Source: Phycisphaerae bacterium (GTDB lineage Bacteria; Planctomycetota; Phycisphaerae; Phycisphaerales; SM1A02). Taken from it: DNA of 64,000 nt. Each line of letters begins with the position of its first letter. Position 1 is the stretch's first letter. Below are positions 35,409 to 44,490 of the stretch, piece by piece. Below the pieces are notes generated by a model. That model was not told where the DNA came from. It did not search any database and saw only the letters and a program-made list of their open reading frames with translations. The stretch is from the NCBI GenBank assembly GCA_002862305.1, contig PKCS01000009.1:1-64000 (forward strand). Direction: 5' to 3'. The translations under genes and the position numbers were made by a program.

Positions 35409-35450
35409 CACGAATCAACCTCCTGCTGCCTAGTTGAATCTAAGTCGATC

Positions 35451-35481
35451 TTTCGCGAACGAGTATCGATCGTTCGCGAAA
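35451..35481. repeat. 12-bp perfect inverted repeat with palindromic arms (inverted repeat 2)
   Basis: TTTCGCGAACGA (35451-35462) and TCGTTCGCGAAA (35470-35481) are exact reverse complements around a 7-nt centre. Each arm contains TTCGCGAA, which is itself palindromic, so the element has two nested operator-like halves. This suggests a protein binding site rather than an RNA terminator. Confidence 0.6.
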
Positions 35482-35719
35482 TGCTTTGAATTCCGGTAAT
35501 TGATCGACGCACCTGGGGCTCCCTGCGGCATGTCCTGATGACGTCCTTGACGCTGAGCGGGGGGGTGGCCCCGATCTGGTGAAATCCCGAGAAGTGGCCG
35601 GCTGGTCCTTGAGTCGCCCCCATGGGCGTCCGATGTCAGCAGCAGCCGGTGCGAGGGCACCGGTCCTGCGGGCCACGTGGCCTCGCGGCGTTCCAGGGCT
35701 TTTCACGAAACGGTACGAC

Positions 35720-35902
35720 ATGACCGCCCCCACCCAGTTCGAAGCCGCCCAACAGGTCGAAGCGATGCGTCGGATGTACCAGCGCGCCCTGTCGATTTGG
35801 GCATCCCAGTTGCTCGAACTCAACCGTACTGATTCGTGTTCCCCGGCTTGGAACGCGTTCGAATCCCACGAGGGAACCGATGGTTGGGCCGCCGCGGCCT
35901 GA
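35720..35902 (+). CDS. Small hypothetical protein upstream of fliD
   Basis: 60 residues starting MTAPTQFEAAQQVEAMRR, helical in character, with no membrane segment or known motif. Support is modest: it lies 69 bp upstream of fliD on the same strand and its third codon positions look coding. No clear Shine-Dalgarno is visible. It could be a small flagellar export or assembly factor, but nothing in the sequence shows this. Confidence 0.4.
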   Translation: MTAPTQFEAAQQVEAMRRMYQRALSIWASQLLELNRTDSCSPAWNAFESHEGTDGWAAAA

Positions 35903-35971
35903 TCCCTCGAACGTGTCCGACCGTGCCCGGGGGACGTCAGCGTGGGTCTGCCACGTGTCGGGAGTCCTTCT

Positions 35972-38900
35972 ATGGGTGGAATCTCAGCGGGCGTCGGCTT
36001 GATCAGCGGGATCGACTCGGTCAGCCTCATCGAACAGCTGCTCGCGGTCGAGTCCCGGGTGAAGCTCCCGATTCAGGCAAGGATTGCCCGCCTCGCCACG
36101 GCGAAATCTGCGCTTCTGGACGTCAACTCCAGCCTGCTCGGACTGCAGTCCTCGGCAAGCGCCTTCCGCATCAACTCGATCTTCGAGTCGATCAGCGCCA
36201 TCTCCTCCGGTCCGGACGTGGTGGGGGTCAGCGCCACCGGGCGTGCACAGCCCGGTACCTACTCCTTCCTGGTGAAGCAGCTAGCCACGAGTTCGCAGTA
36301 CATCTCGCGCGGCTTCGCGAGCCGGGACGCCAGTCCCCTGGGGCTGGAGTCCTTCGGGGTCGAGTTCGGCAACGGTCGCCTCGCCTACGACGTCCCCCTC
36401 TCCGACCTCAACGGGGGCGACGGGGTGCAGCGCGGGATCATCACCATCACCGATCGTTCGGGAGGCAGCGCGGAGGTCGACCTCAGCCAGGCCACCACCG
36501 TCAACGAGGTGGTCTCCCTGATCAACGCGACGTCGGGCATCCGGGTGGAGGCCTCGATCAGCGGCGACTCGCTCGCGATCAACGACCTTTCGGGCGGACT
36601 CGGGAACCTGGTCGTCTCGAACGGCGTCGGCAACACCACCGCCTCCGACCTGGGCATCGAGGGCACGGTGAACGACGACCTCCTGCTCGGCGACTTCGTC
36701 AATCGACTCGGCCTCGACAGTTCGCTCTCGACACTGAACGGCGGGCTCGGGGTCTTCATCCGCGACGGCGTGACCGACTTCGTGGTCACCGTGGACGGGC
36801 AGGACTTCGACATCGATCTCGGCCGCGTCAACGCCCCGATCGCCGGCGACACCCTGCTCTCCGAGCTCGACGGCGGGGGGGGCATCGCGATCAACGACGA
36901 CCCCGACCAGCCCGACTTCACCATCACCGCCTCCAACGGGGTCGCGGTGGACGTCGACCTCGGTCGCGTCCTCGACGAGGACGGACTGACCGTACAGGAT
37001 CAGGTGGAGACGGTGCAGGACCTCATCGACCGCGTCAACGGGGTGCTCGCGGAGGAGTTCGGCGCCGGGCAGGTCACGATGACGATCAACGCCGACGCCG
37101 ACGGGTTCGTGCTCACCGACAACCTCGCCGGTGGTTCCGACCTGGTGATCGCCGGCGCGGGGCCTGGTGGCAGCTCGACCGCCGAGGACCTCGGGATCCT
37201 GGGAACCTCGACCGCCGGCGTGCTCTCCGGCGACGTGGTGATCAACAAGGTCCAGACCCCGCGGGCCCAGACCATCCGCGACGCGGCGGAACGGATCCTG
37301 GCCCAGACCGGCGGACTGGTCGAACTCTCCGAGAACGACAAGGGGATCGCCCTGCAGTTCACGTCCAACGGCGGCCCGATCAGCTTCGGTGCCGGCGCAC
37401 CCGGCTTCACCGGCGATCCGGCCGACATCCCGGAACGGACCCTCGCCAACCTCGGCTTCGCACTCGACGACTCGGGCGTGGAGCTGCTCGGCGAGCGGGT
37501 GATGGGGGGGTTCGGGACGGTACTGCTCGACCAGCTCAACGGCGGCGCCGGGCTCGGCGGCGCCAGCTCCCTGCTGGTCACCGACTCGGAGGGCAACTCG
37601 CTCGCCATCGACTTCCTCAACTTCGAATCGACCTTGTCCGGTCTGATGAACACCGTCAACACCCGGCTCGCCAACGCGGGCGTCGAGGTCCGGATGAGCA
37701 TCGACCAGGCGGGATCCGGGGTGGTGTTCACCGACAGCGCCGACGGGGACTCGGACTTCACGATCACGGGGTCGATGGCGACCGCCCTCGGGCTCCTGGA
37801 CGGGGACGATCCCACGACGATAGCCAGCGGGAACCTCGAGGTGCAGTACGTCACCCAGTCCTCGCGACTTTCCGAACTCAACTACGGCAGGGGGGTGGGG
37901 ACCGGTACCTTCCGCCTCACCGATTCCACCGGGGCCACCGCCACGGTCCGGATCGATTCCGATGCCGACTCCCTCTACGACGTCATGAAGCTGATCAACA
38001 CCCGCGGGCTGGAGATCAGGGCGGAGATCAACGCCACCGGCGACGGCATCGACCTCGTCGACACCACCCTCGAGAACGGCGCGACCGCGACCTCCCGCAT
38101 GAAGGTGGAGGACGTCTCCGGGACCGTCGCGAGCGCACTCCGCATCGGGGGGGAGTCCGAGGAGGTCGGGGGCGACCTCCGTGGTTCCTACGCGATCCGG
38201 CTCGACGTCGATCCCACCGACACCATCGACGACCTGATCGACAAGCTCGAGCAGGCCGACGCACCGATCACCGCGACGGTGCTCAACACCGGGGCGGGCA
38301 ACGCCCCGTGGTACCTCAGCCTCACCTCGTCGATCAGCGGCACGGTCGGGGAGCTGCTCATCGACACCGACGGGGTGGACCTCGGGCTGGAGGAGCTGGT
38401 CGCCGCCCGCGACGCCGAGGCCTTCATCGGATCCACCGACCCCGCGGACGCCCTGCTGGTGAGCGCCCACCAGAACGAGCTCGACTTCGTGGTCGACGGG
38501 CTGAGCATCGATCTCCTGCAGGCCTCCGACCAGCCGGTCACCATCACCGTCGAACGCGACGAGGACTCGATCCTCGCGGCGGTGACCGAATTCACCGAGG
38601 CGTTCAACCAGGTGATGTCCAAGATCAACCAGTACGACAGCTATGACTCCGAGACCGAGGTGCGGGGTCCGCTGCTGGGCGACTCCACCGTCTCGCTGGT
38701 TCGTTCGCGCCTCTACTCCACGCTCCAGCAGCGGGTCCAGAACGTCGACGGTCCCTACCAGTACCTCTCCCAGGTCGGGATCCGACTGGGATCCAACGGC
38801 GCGATCGAGTTCGACGAGGACAAGTTCCGCCAGGCGTACGAGAGCGATCCCGCGGCGGTCGAGGCGCTGTTCACCGCCTACGACGCGCAGACCTCCACCA

Positions 38901-39232
38901 CCGAGGTGCTGGAGGACATCGATCCCGGCATCAGCATCCAGCGCGACAGCACGGTCTACGCCTCGCTCGGTTTCGGGGATCTCTTCGACCAGCTGCTCGA
39001 CGACCTCACCGACGCGTCGATCGGCACCGTCACCCTCGCCGACCAGCGCTTCCAGACCCAGATCGACTCCCAGACCGATCGACTCGAACTCATCGACCAG
39101 CGCATCGAGGCCAAGCGCGAGCGTCTCCAGCGGGAGTTCCTCGCGATGGAGACGGCGCTGGCACAGCTCCAGAGCCAGCAGGGAGCGCTGCTCTCGCTCG
39201 GTTCCAGCCTCAACCTTCGTGGAGGGGCCTGA
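35972..39232 (+). CDS. fliD: Flagellar hook-associated protein 2 (filament cap) FliD, oversized
   Basis: 1086 residues against roughly 450-700 in most bacteria. The N-terminal FliD domain (GGISAGVGLISGIDSVSLIEQL) and the C-terminal FliD domain (from about 820, ending in a coiled-coil DRLELIDQRIEAKRERLQ) are normal. The extra length is four flagellin-hook IN modules at about 141-230, 251-410, 519-610 and 632-725, each with an LNGG-type turn, a short beta region and T(V/L)xDVVxxIN. FliD caps the growing filament and folds flagellin outside the cell. The ATG at 35972 has GGGAG 7 nt upstream and is preferred to a GTG at 35942. fliS follows 52 bp later. Confidence 0.93.
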   Translation: MGGISAGVGLISGIDSVSLIEQLLAVESRVKLPIQARIARLATAKSALLDVNSSLLGLQSSASAFRINSIFESISAISSGPDVVGVSATGRAQPGTYSFLVKQLATSSQYISRGFASRDASPLGLESFGVEFGNGRLAYDVPLSDLNGGDGVQRGIITITDRSGGSAEVDLSQATTVNEVVSLINATSGIRVEASISGDSLAINDLSGGLGNLVVSNGVGNTTASDLGIEGTVNDDLLLGDFVNRLGLDSSLSTLNGGLGVFIRDGVTDFVVTVDGQDFDIDLGRVNAPIAGDTLLSELDGGGGIAINDDPDQPDFTITASNGVAVDVDLGRVLDEDGLTVQDQVETVQDLIDRVNGVLAEEFGAGQVTMTINADADGFVLTDNLAGGSDLVIAGAGPGGSSTAEDLGILGTSTAGVLSGDVVINKVQTPRAQTIRDAAERILAQTGGLVELSENDKGIALQFTSNGGPISFGAGAPGFTGDPADIPERTLANLGFALDDSGVELLGERVMGGFGTVLLDQLNGGAGLGGASSLLVTDSEGNSLAIDFLNFESTLSGLMNTVNTRLANAGVEVRMSIDQAGSGVVFTDSADGDSDFTITGSMATALGLLDGDDPTTIASGNLEVQYVTQSSRLSELNYGRGVGTGTFRLTDSTGATATVRIDSDADSLYDVMKLINTRGLEIRAEINATGDGIDLVDTTLENGATATSRMKVEDVSGTVASALRIGGESEEVGGDLRGSYAIRLDVDPTDTIDDLIDKLEQADAPITATVLNTGAGNAPWYLSLTSSISGTVGELLIDTDGVDLGLEELVAARDAEAFIGSTDPADALLVSAHQNELDFVVDGLSIDLLQASDQPVTITVERDEDSILAAVTEFTEAFNQVMSKINQYDSYDSETEVRGPLLGDSTVSLVRSRLYSTLQQRVQNVDGPYQYLSQVGIRLGSNGAIEFDEDKFRQAYESDPAAVEALFTAYDAQTSTTEVLEDIDPGISIQRDSTVYASLGFGDLFDQLLDDLTDASIGTVTLADQRFQTQIDSQTDRLELIDQRIEAKRERLQREFLAMETALAQLQSQQGALLSLGSSLNLRGGA

Positions 39233-39284
39233 CCCCTCCCTCCGGACCAACGACTGACTCGACGCAAGGGCCCCGACCATCCCC

Positions 39285-39869
39285 ATGAACACCAATCCGC
39301 AGAACCCGATCTACGGTCCCAACTCCGGCCGCAAGCCCGAATCCGAACCCAAGCGGGCGGCCCCGGTCGCCTCGCCCCGGAACGAGTCCACCCCCAACGC
39401 CTACCTCAAGACCAGGGTGCTCGCCGCCTCGCCCGCCGAACTTCGACTCATGCTGATCGAGGGAGCGATCCGCTTCACCGAGCAGGCCCGCTCCGGTCTC
39501 GAGCAGTCCCATCCCGAGCACACCTTCGAAGGGTTCTCACGGGCCCGCGCGGTCATCACCGAACTGATCTCGGGGCTTGATCGGGAAGTCGCCCCCGAGC
39601 TCTGCGACCGCCTCAACGGGCTCTACACCTTCCTGTTCACCCGGCTGGTCAGCGCCTCCAGCGAACGCTCGATCGAGGCCTGCGACGAGGTCCTCGAACT
39701 GCTTCGCTACGAGCAGGAGACCTGGACCCGACTGGTCGAGGCTCTCGGCCGGGAGAACGACTCGGCCTCGAGGATGAGCGAGCTTCCGGATGCACCGCTC
39801 CCGGGCGTGTCCGGTCCAGGATCGGGCCTCGACCTCCCCGCGGGGGCGCGCATCTCCGCCACCGGCTAG
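39285..39869 (+). CDS. fliS: Flagellin export chaperone FliS
   Basis: 194 residues. The FliS core (about 38-155) has AYLKTRVLAASPAELRLML, the typical first helix, followed by GAIRFTEQAR and four helices. It binds the flagellin C-terminus in the cytoplasm and prevents early polymerisation. The protein is longer than the usual 130 residues because of a 35-residue polar start and a 35-residue Ser/Pro/Gly tail. It converges with the flippase gene, overlapping by 4 bp at the stops. Confidence 0.92.
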   Translation: MNTNPQNPIYGPNSGRKPESEPKRAAPVASPRNESTPNAYLKTRVLAASPAELRLMLIEGAIRFTEQARSGLEQSHPEHTFEGFSRARAVITELISGLDREVAPELCDRLNGLYTFLFTRLVSASSERSIEACDEVLELLRYEQETWTRLVEALGRENDSASRMSELPDAPLPGVSGPGSGLDLPAGARISATG

Positions 39870-41785
39870 GCGGCCTTCGCCCGGCGGAGCTTGCGCCACA
39901 CCTCGCCGGTCACCCCGAGCAGCTCCCGGTACCGTGCGGGTTCGACCAGCCTGATCAGCAGGATGTAGGCCGCCAGGGCGACCAGGAGCATCAGCGGGCA
40001 CCAGACCAGCAACGCGAGCCAGTCCGGGGTGATCGACCGGGAGCCGAGGGCCACCAGGACGAACGGCAGGCACGCCAGCATCGGCAACCCGTTGATGCGG
40101 ATGACCTCGAGCACCGAGTGCTCGTGTCGCACGCAGAGCCAGATCATGATCTGCGGGAACAGCGTGAAGAGCACGAACATGCCCCAGGTGAGTCCGATGG
40201 CTCCGCCCGCCCAGCTGGCGAGGGCCGCGGTACCGATGAAGAACACCGTCTGGACGAACTGGATCCTGAACCACGTCCCGAACCTGCCGGTCCCCTTCAG
40301 CACCGAGGTGCACAGCGACTGCGTCGCCGAGAAGGACTGGGCGATCAGGAGGATCGCCGCGATCTCGATCGCAGGATTCCACTGGGCCCCGAACACCACC
40401 GGTATCAGCACCGGAGTGACCGCGGCCGCTCCGATGAACAGGGGCATCGTGAACCCGCTGATGGTCCGTGCGGCCCGCATGAATCCGTGACTCACCCTCC
40501 GGGGGTCGTTCTGGAGGTTGCTGAAGATCGGCACCAGGGCATTGGAGAGGTTCACGGTCAGCACCACGTTGACCTGGACCGAGATCAGCGTCGCCCAGGT
40601 GTAGTAGCCGGTCTCGGAGCTGCTCGCGAACACCGCCAGCACCAGGGCGGGAACCTGCCGGCTGGCTCCGATCGACCACTGGCCGATCCAGAGCAGGATC
40701 GCGTCCTTCAACAGGGGGAGGATCGGTTCCCGGTCCGCCGCCTCGATCTTCGGGAGCGCCCCGGAGATGCGTGCGGAGTTGATCAGGACCGTCAGGGGGA
40801 ACAGCACCACCGGGAGCACCAGCCCGATCGCGCCTCCCCCCATGAGCACCACCCCGATCGCGATCCCGTACCCGATCACGTCGCCCACCAGGGTCCCGAA
40901 CGCGATCTGCTCGAACCGGAGGGTCAGGGTGGCGGCGGCCGCGAAGGGGGTGGCGAGCAGGTTGATCAGCGGCCGGATCCCCAGCAGCACGATCATCACC
41001 AGCAGGACGTTCGACCGTGCCGGGATCCCCAGCACCTCCATCACGTCGCTGGCGACCGAGTCACCGGTCTCCAGCACCGCGGTCCGACCATCCGGCGATC
41101 CGATCGTCAGTCGATCGGTGGCCGCGTCCAGCGAGGCCAGCACGCGTCCGTTCCCGAAGGTCTCGGCGAGGGTGGCATTGAGCAGCGCGGCGTACTGGTC
41201 GATCGTGGTCGAGCCGTCCACCGCCACGGGCAGCCGGAACCGGCCCTCCACGTCGCCGCACCGGAGCGAGACCTCGCCCCGGAGGTTCCCGATCAGATCG
41301 GGCAACGGCGGATCGGATCGGATCTCCGCCAGGGTGGTGGTTCCCCGCGCCGTCCCTCCGTCGATCGTCCGGATCTCGTCCCCCGACCGGACCGAGATGA
41401 ACTGCGCCGCCAGGAGGATCGCCACCGCACTCGCCACGCTCGCGAAGGACAGCAGCTTCCAGGCGCTCGGGAGCGCGTTGGCGAGGCGCTCGCCCCGCTG
41501 CACCAGCAGGTCCTTCAGTGATTCCGGCCGGACCACGCTCAGGAGGGCGTTGATCCCCAGCGCCACCGCCACCAGCCCGAAGTCGCTGGGGACCAGGAGC
41601 CTCGCGAAGATGATCTGGCAGACCAGGGTGAGCGAGCGTCCGACCCCGGTCTGGATCATGCTGACCAGGGATCCCCGGATCGCGTCGCCCTTGTACCCCC
41701 GCGGGCCCCGGGAGCCACGTCCCTCGTCGCCGGATTCCAGCGCTCCGGGAGGGGGGGCTTCGCGTTCGCTGCCGGGATCAGTCAT
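39866..41785 (-). CDS. Polysaccharide flippase (PST/Wzx-like) with an inserted FliD-like IN module
   Basis: 639 residues. The membrane parts fit the Polysacc_synt/PST flippase family: helices from about 45 to 128, then again from about 258 to the end. Residues 131-256, expected to be extracytoplasmic, are a soluble insert absent from ordinary flippases. The insert resembles the IN modules of FliD: GEVSLRCGDVEGRF, a TTIDQYAALLN helix, then LAETFGNGRV and VMEVLGI. The equivalent FliD segment (about 348-410) has TVQDLIDRVN, LAEEFGAGQV and AEDLGIL. It should flip a lipid-linked repeat unit of the second polysaccharide. It is divergent from the ligase-like gene by 149 bp. Confidence 0.85.
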   Translation of the reverse strand: MTDPGSEREAPPPGALESGDEGRGSRGPRGYKGDAIRGSLVSMIQTGVGRSLTLVCQIIFARLLVPSDFGLVAVALGINALLSVVRPESLKDLLVQRGERLANALPSAWKLLSFASVASAVAILLAAQFISVRSGDEIRTIDGGTARGTTTLAEIRSDPPLPDLIGNLRGEVSLRCGDVEGRFRLPVAVDGSTTIDQYAALLNATLAETFGNGRVLASLDAATDRLTIGSPDGRTAVLETGDSVASDVMEVLGIPARSNVLLVMIVLLGIRPLINLLATPFAAAATLTLRFEQIAFGTLVGDVIGYGIAIGVVLMGGGAIGLVLPVVLFPLTVLINSARISGALPKIEAADREPILPLLKDAILLWIGQWSIGASRQVPALVLAVFASSSETGYYTWATLISVQVNVVLTVNLSNALVPIFSNLQNDPRRVSHGFMRAARTISGFTMPLFIGAAAVTPVLIPVVFGAQWNPAIEIAAILLIAQSFSATQSLCTSVLKGTGRFGTWFRIQFVQTVFFIGTAALASWAGGAIGLTWGMFVLFTLFPQIMIWLCVRHEHSVLEVIRINGLPMLACLPFVLVALGSRSITPDWLALLVWCPLMLLVALAAYILLIRLVEPARYRELLGVTGEVWRKLRRAKAA

Positions 41786-41934
41786 CGTCGTTTATCCGCC
41801 GCCGTGGTCTGGGCGATCCGTCCCCCATGACCGCTTTCTGGATGCAGTTGTCCGATCAATCATATCGAGAAACCCGGTTCAAGCCGATAATGCTCCTGTA
41901 GTTGAGAACCTACCCTGCGCTGGGACACCTGCTG

Positions 41935-43290
41935 ATGCTGATCCTTGGCTTCCTGTTCATCATCGCCGTCGTGGTCGCCTTCGGCCTGGCACTCCTGAGG
42001 CCGTGGTTCTGCTTCGTGCTGCTCATCGGCTTCGTCCCCATCGAGGGCGTCATCCAGACCTACTTCCCGTTCTTCGCCTCCGACGCCAATCGGCCCCTGC
42101 TCAACTACACCGTCGCCCTCACCGGGGCGGCCACCGTGGCGATCCGGTTCTTCCGGGAACCCGACTCGTTCCGCAACGCGGTCAACCCGGTGCTGGTGCT
42201 GGTGATCATCCTCCAGTTCCTCGGCTACGCGGCGCTCCTCTGGACCCCCGACTACCCCAACGGCCTCGCGCTCACCTGGTCCAAGGCCCCGTACTCCATC
42301 CTGTACCTGCTGCTCACTCCGCTGCTCATCTCGACCCTTCCCGAGTTCGGCCGGGCCCGCATCCCCTTCATCTTCGTCTCGACCGCCGTGCTGATGTTCC
42401 TGGTGGCCAGTCCCAACGTCCGGTTCGAGAACGCCCGGCTGGTCAACTACATCGGTGCCGGGATGAAGACCGGGGTGCTCGCCAACGGCCAGCTCGGGGT
42501 GCTGGTCCTGATCTTCGTGGCCCTGATGACCTACCAGGGCACCCGCAAGCTGGTCTTTCCCCTCGCGGCCTTCGCGGGTCTCTACGGCCTCGGGATCGGC
42601 TTCTACACCGGGGCCCGCGGCCAGGTCATGGCCGGGATCCTCGTGGTCTTCCTCGCCTACCCCTTCGCGCGTCGCATCAAGAACTTCGGGAACTTCATGA
42701 CCATCGGGGCCGGTCTGGGGATCTTCCTGCTCCTGATGCTGCTGTCCATACGGTTCTTCATCGGCGACGGCAACGCCGATCGCTGGACGTTCGAGAGCCT
42801 CGCCAGCGGTGGGGGTCGCGCGGAGATCGTCGGGGTGTCCCTCGCGGCCTACTTCAGCAACCCGGGGTCCTGGTTGCTCGGTGCCGGGACCGGCAGCTTC
42901 TCCGAGCTGATGAACAACGAGCATGTCTACCCCCACAACTACTTCGTCGAGGCGCTGCTCGAACTGGGCCTGGTGGGATTCGTGGTCTACCTCGCGATCC
43001 TGTTTCTCGTCGCCCGCAGTGCCTACCAGCTCTACGTCAGGCACCGGGAGGACGACTACCTGCGTCCCATCGTGGTGCTCCTCATCGGGGTCGCGCTGTT
43101 CGTGCTGCTGATCTCCCTCAAGCAGGGGACCGTGCATTCCCCGGGACACACCTTCGTGTGGTTCCTGCTCATCGCCAGGCTGAACGCCCGCGACCTCTCC
43201 GAGGAGTCCCGCGAACTGCAGGCCGAGGACCCCCCCGCCGAGGAGTACCACGAGTCCGAAGCCATGGACGAGAGGCTCGAACATGCCTGA
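41935..43290 (+). CDS. O-antigen ligase/polymerase-like membrane protein (second locus)
   Basis: 451 residues with about eleven membrane segments. The conserved PHNYFVEALLELGLVGFVVY segment near residue 332 is the classic O-antigen ligase/Wzy signature. The N-terminal start is uncertain: the ATG at 41935 is used, while a TTG 11 codons upstream is also possible. The C-terminal 40 residues are acidic and cytoplasmic. It would polymerise or ligate the second polymer, and is divergent from the flippase gene. Confidence 0.85.
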   Translation: MLILGFLFIIAVVVAFGLALLRPWFCFVLLIGFVPIEGVIQTYFPFFASDANRPLLNYTVALTGAATVAIRFFREPDSFRNAVNPVLVLVIILQFLGYAALLWTPDYPNGLALTWSKAPYSILYLLLTPLLISTLPEFGRARIPFIFVSTAVLMFLVASPNVRFENARLVNYIGAGMKTGVLANGQLGVLVLIFVALMTYQGTRKLVFPLAAFAGLYGLGIGFYTGARGQVMAGILVVFLAYPFARRIKNFGNFMTIGAGLGIFLLLMLLSIRFFIGDGNADRWTFESLASGGGRAEIVGVSLAAYFSNPGSWLLGAGTGSFSELMNNEHVYPHNYFVEALLELGLVGFVVYLAILFLVARSAYQLYVRHREDDYLRPIVVLLIGVALFVLLISLKQGTVHSPGHTFVWFLLIARLNARDLSEESRELQAEDPPAEEYHESEAMDERLEHA

Positions 43291-43317
43291 TCTCGCCGCT
43301 CCAAGGATGGTGGATCC

Positions 43318-44469
43318 GTGACCAGCGTGGGCATCGTGCAGCCGATCATCCCGAGCTACCGGCAGCCCGTCTTCGCCGAGCTGGCCCGCCGGCCGGGGAT
43401 CGACCTGACGGTGTACGCCCCCCTCGGGAGAAGCCATGGGTCGCTGCCCGGCACCGGGGCGGTCGACGACTACGCCACGGTGGATGTCTCCGCCCGCAAC
43501 GCGGGCCCGTTCGTCTGGGACCCGGGGTCGCTCGAGGCGGCCCGGGCCGGACACGAGGTCCTGATCCTCTCCTGGCAGCCGCGGGCGCTCTTCCTGAGGC
43601 GAGCCCTTCGCACCGCACGTCGACTCGGGGTGGGCACCATCATCTGGGGACACGGCTACAGCAAGAACGACTCGCCGATGCGTCGTCGGCTCCGGCTCCG
43701 GCCCGCCCGCCTCGCGGACGCCTGCCTGTACTACGCGCCCGCCACCGCGGCCCGCGCCCCCCTCGACGGGATCGAGCCCGAACGGGCGTTCTCCGCCCCG
43801 AACGCGATCGACCAGAGCGCGATCGAGGCCGCGAAGTCGAAGTGGGCCGAGGTTCCGGGACGACTCCGGGCGTTCCAGACGAGTGCGGGCATCGATCCCG
43901 AGCGGACCCTGATCTTCATCTCGCGGATCGAGGAGGACAAGCGGCTGGAGCTCCTCCTGGAGGCCATGCCGCACGTGCTCGAGGCCGACCCCCGGATGAC
44001 GCTCCTGGTGGTCGGGGAAGGCACTGCACGCGCCTCGGCGGAGGCGTACTCGGACTCCCTGGGCCTCGGGGACTCGGTCCGGTTCCTCGGCGCGATCTAC
44101 GACGAGGAGGAACTCGCCGGCTGGTGCCTGTCCTCGATCTGCATGACCTATCCCGTGGCGGTGGGATTGAGCGTGATGCACGCCTTCGGCTACGGGCTCC
44201 CGGTGCTCACCTCCGACGACCTCGCCAGCCACAACCCCGAGATCAACGCGATACGCGACGGGGTGAACGGGATGCTCTATCGGGAGGGCGACGTGCGCTC
44301 GCTCGCGGATGCGATCATCCGGCTGGCCGGGGATCCCGAACTGAGGCGGCGGATGTCGTTGGCCGCCCTGGACTCGGTACGGGGACCGGACGGATGGACG
44401 GTCGAGAACATGGTCGACGGGTTCGTCCGCTGCATCGAGGCCGTACGGTCGATGCACCAGCGTGGCTGA
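43318..44469 (+). CDS. GT4-type glycosyltransferase (second locus)
   Basis: 383 residues. GIVQPIIPSYRQPVFAELAR at the start is the GT4 N-terminal pattern; FISRIEEDKRLELLLEAM and HAFGYGLPVLTSDD in the C-terminal half form the donor site. It starts with a GTG 27 bp after the ligase-like gene and probably uses GDP-fucose or GDP-mannose made by gmd and fcl, though the donor cannot be read from sequence. It converges with gmd. Confidence 0.88.
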   Translation: MTSVGIVQPIIPSYRQPVFAELARRPGIDLTVYAPLGRSHGSLPGTGAVDDYATVDVSARNAGPFVWDPGSLEAARAGHEVLILSWQPRALFLRRALRTARRLGVGTIIWGHGYSKNDSPMRRRLRLRPARLADACLYYAPATAARAPLDGIEPERAFSAPNAIDQSAIEAAKSKWAEVPGRLRAFQTSAGIDPERTLIFISRIEEDKRLELLLEAMPHVLEADPRMTLLVVGEGTARASAEAYSDSLGLGDSVRFLGAIYDEEELAGWCLSSICMTYPVAVGLSVMHAFGYGLPVLTSDDLASHNPEINAIRDGVNGMLYREGDVRSLADAIIRLAGDPELRRRMSLAALDSVRGPDGWTVENMVDGFVRCIEAVRSMHQRG

Positions 44470-44490
44470 CCTGCGGCGCCCGGCCTCCGG

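Larger units (their letters stand above)
35325..35719. other. 395-bp non-coding region between parB and the small ORF
   Basis: No gene is supported on either strand. The region is less G/C-rich than its surroundings between about 35340 and 35500 and contains two perfect inverted repeats (35374-35408 and 35451-35481). The part from 35520 to 35700 shows nothing recognisable. Confidence 0.5.

Noticed and set aside
35451-35481. LexA/SOS box in inverted repeat 2
   Set aside because: CGAAC and GTTCG are present, but with 11 bp between them instead of 4, so it does not fit the Gram-positive LexA box.
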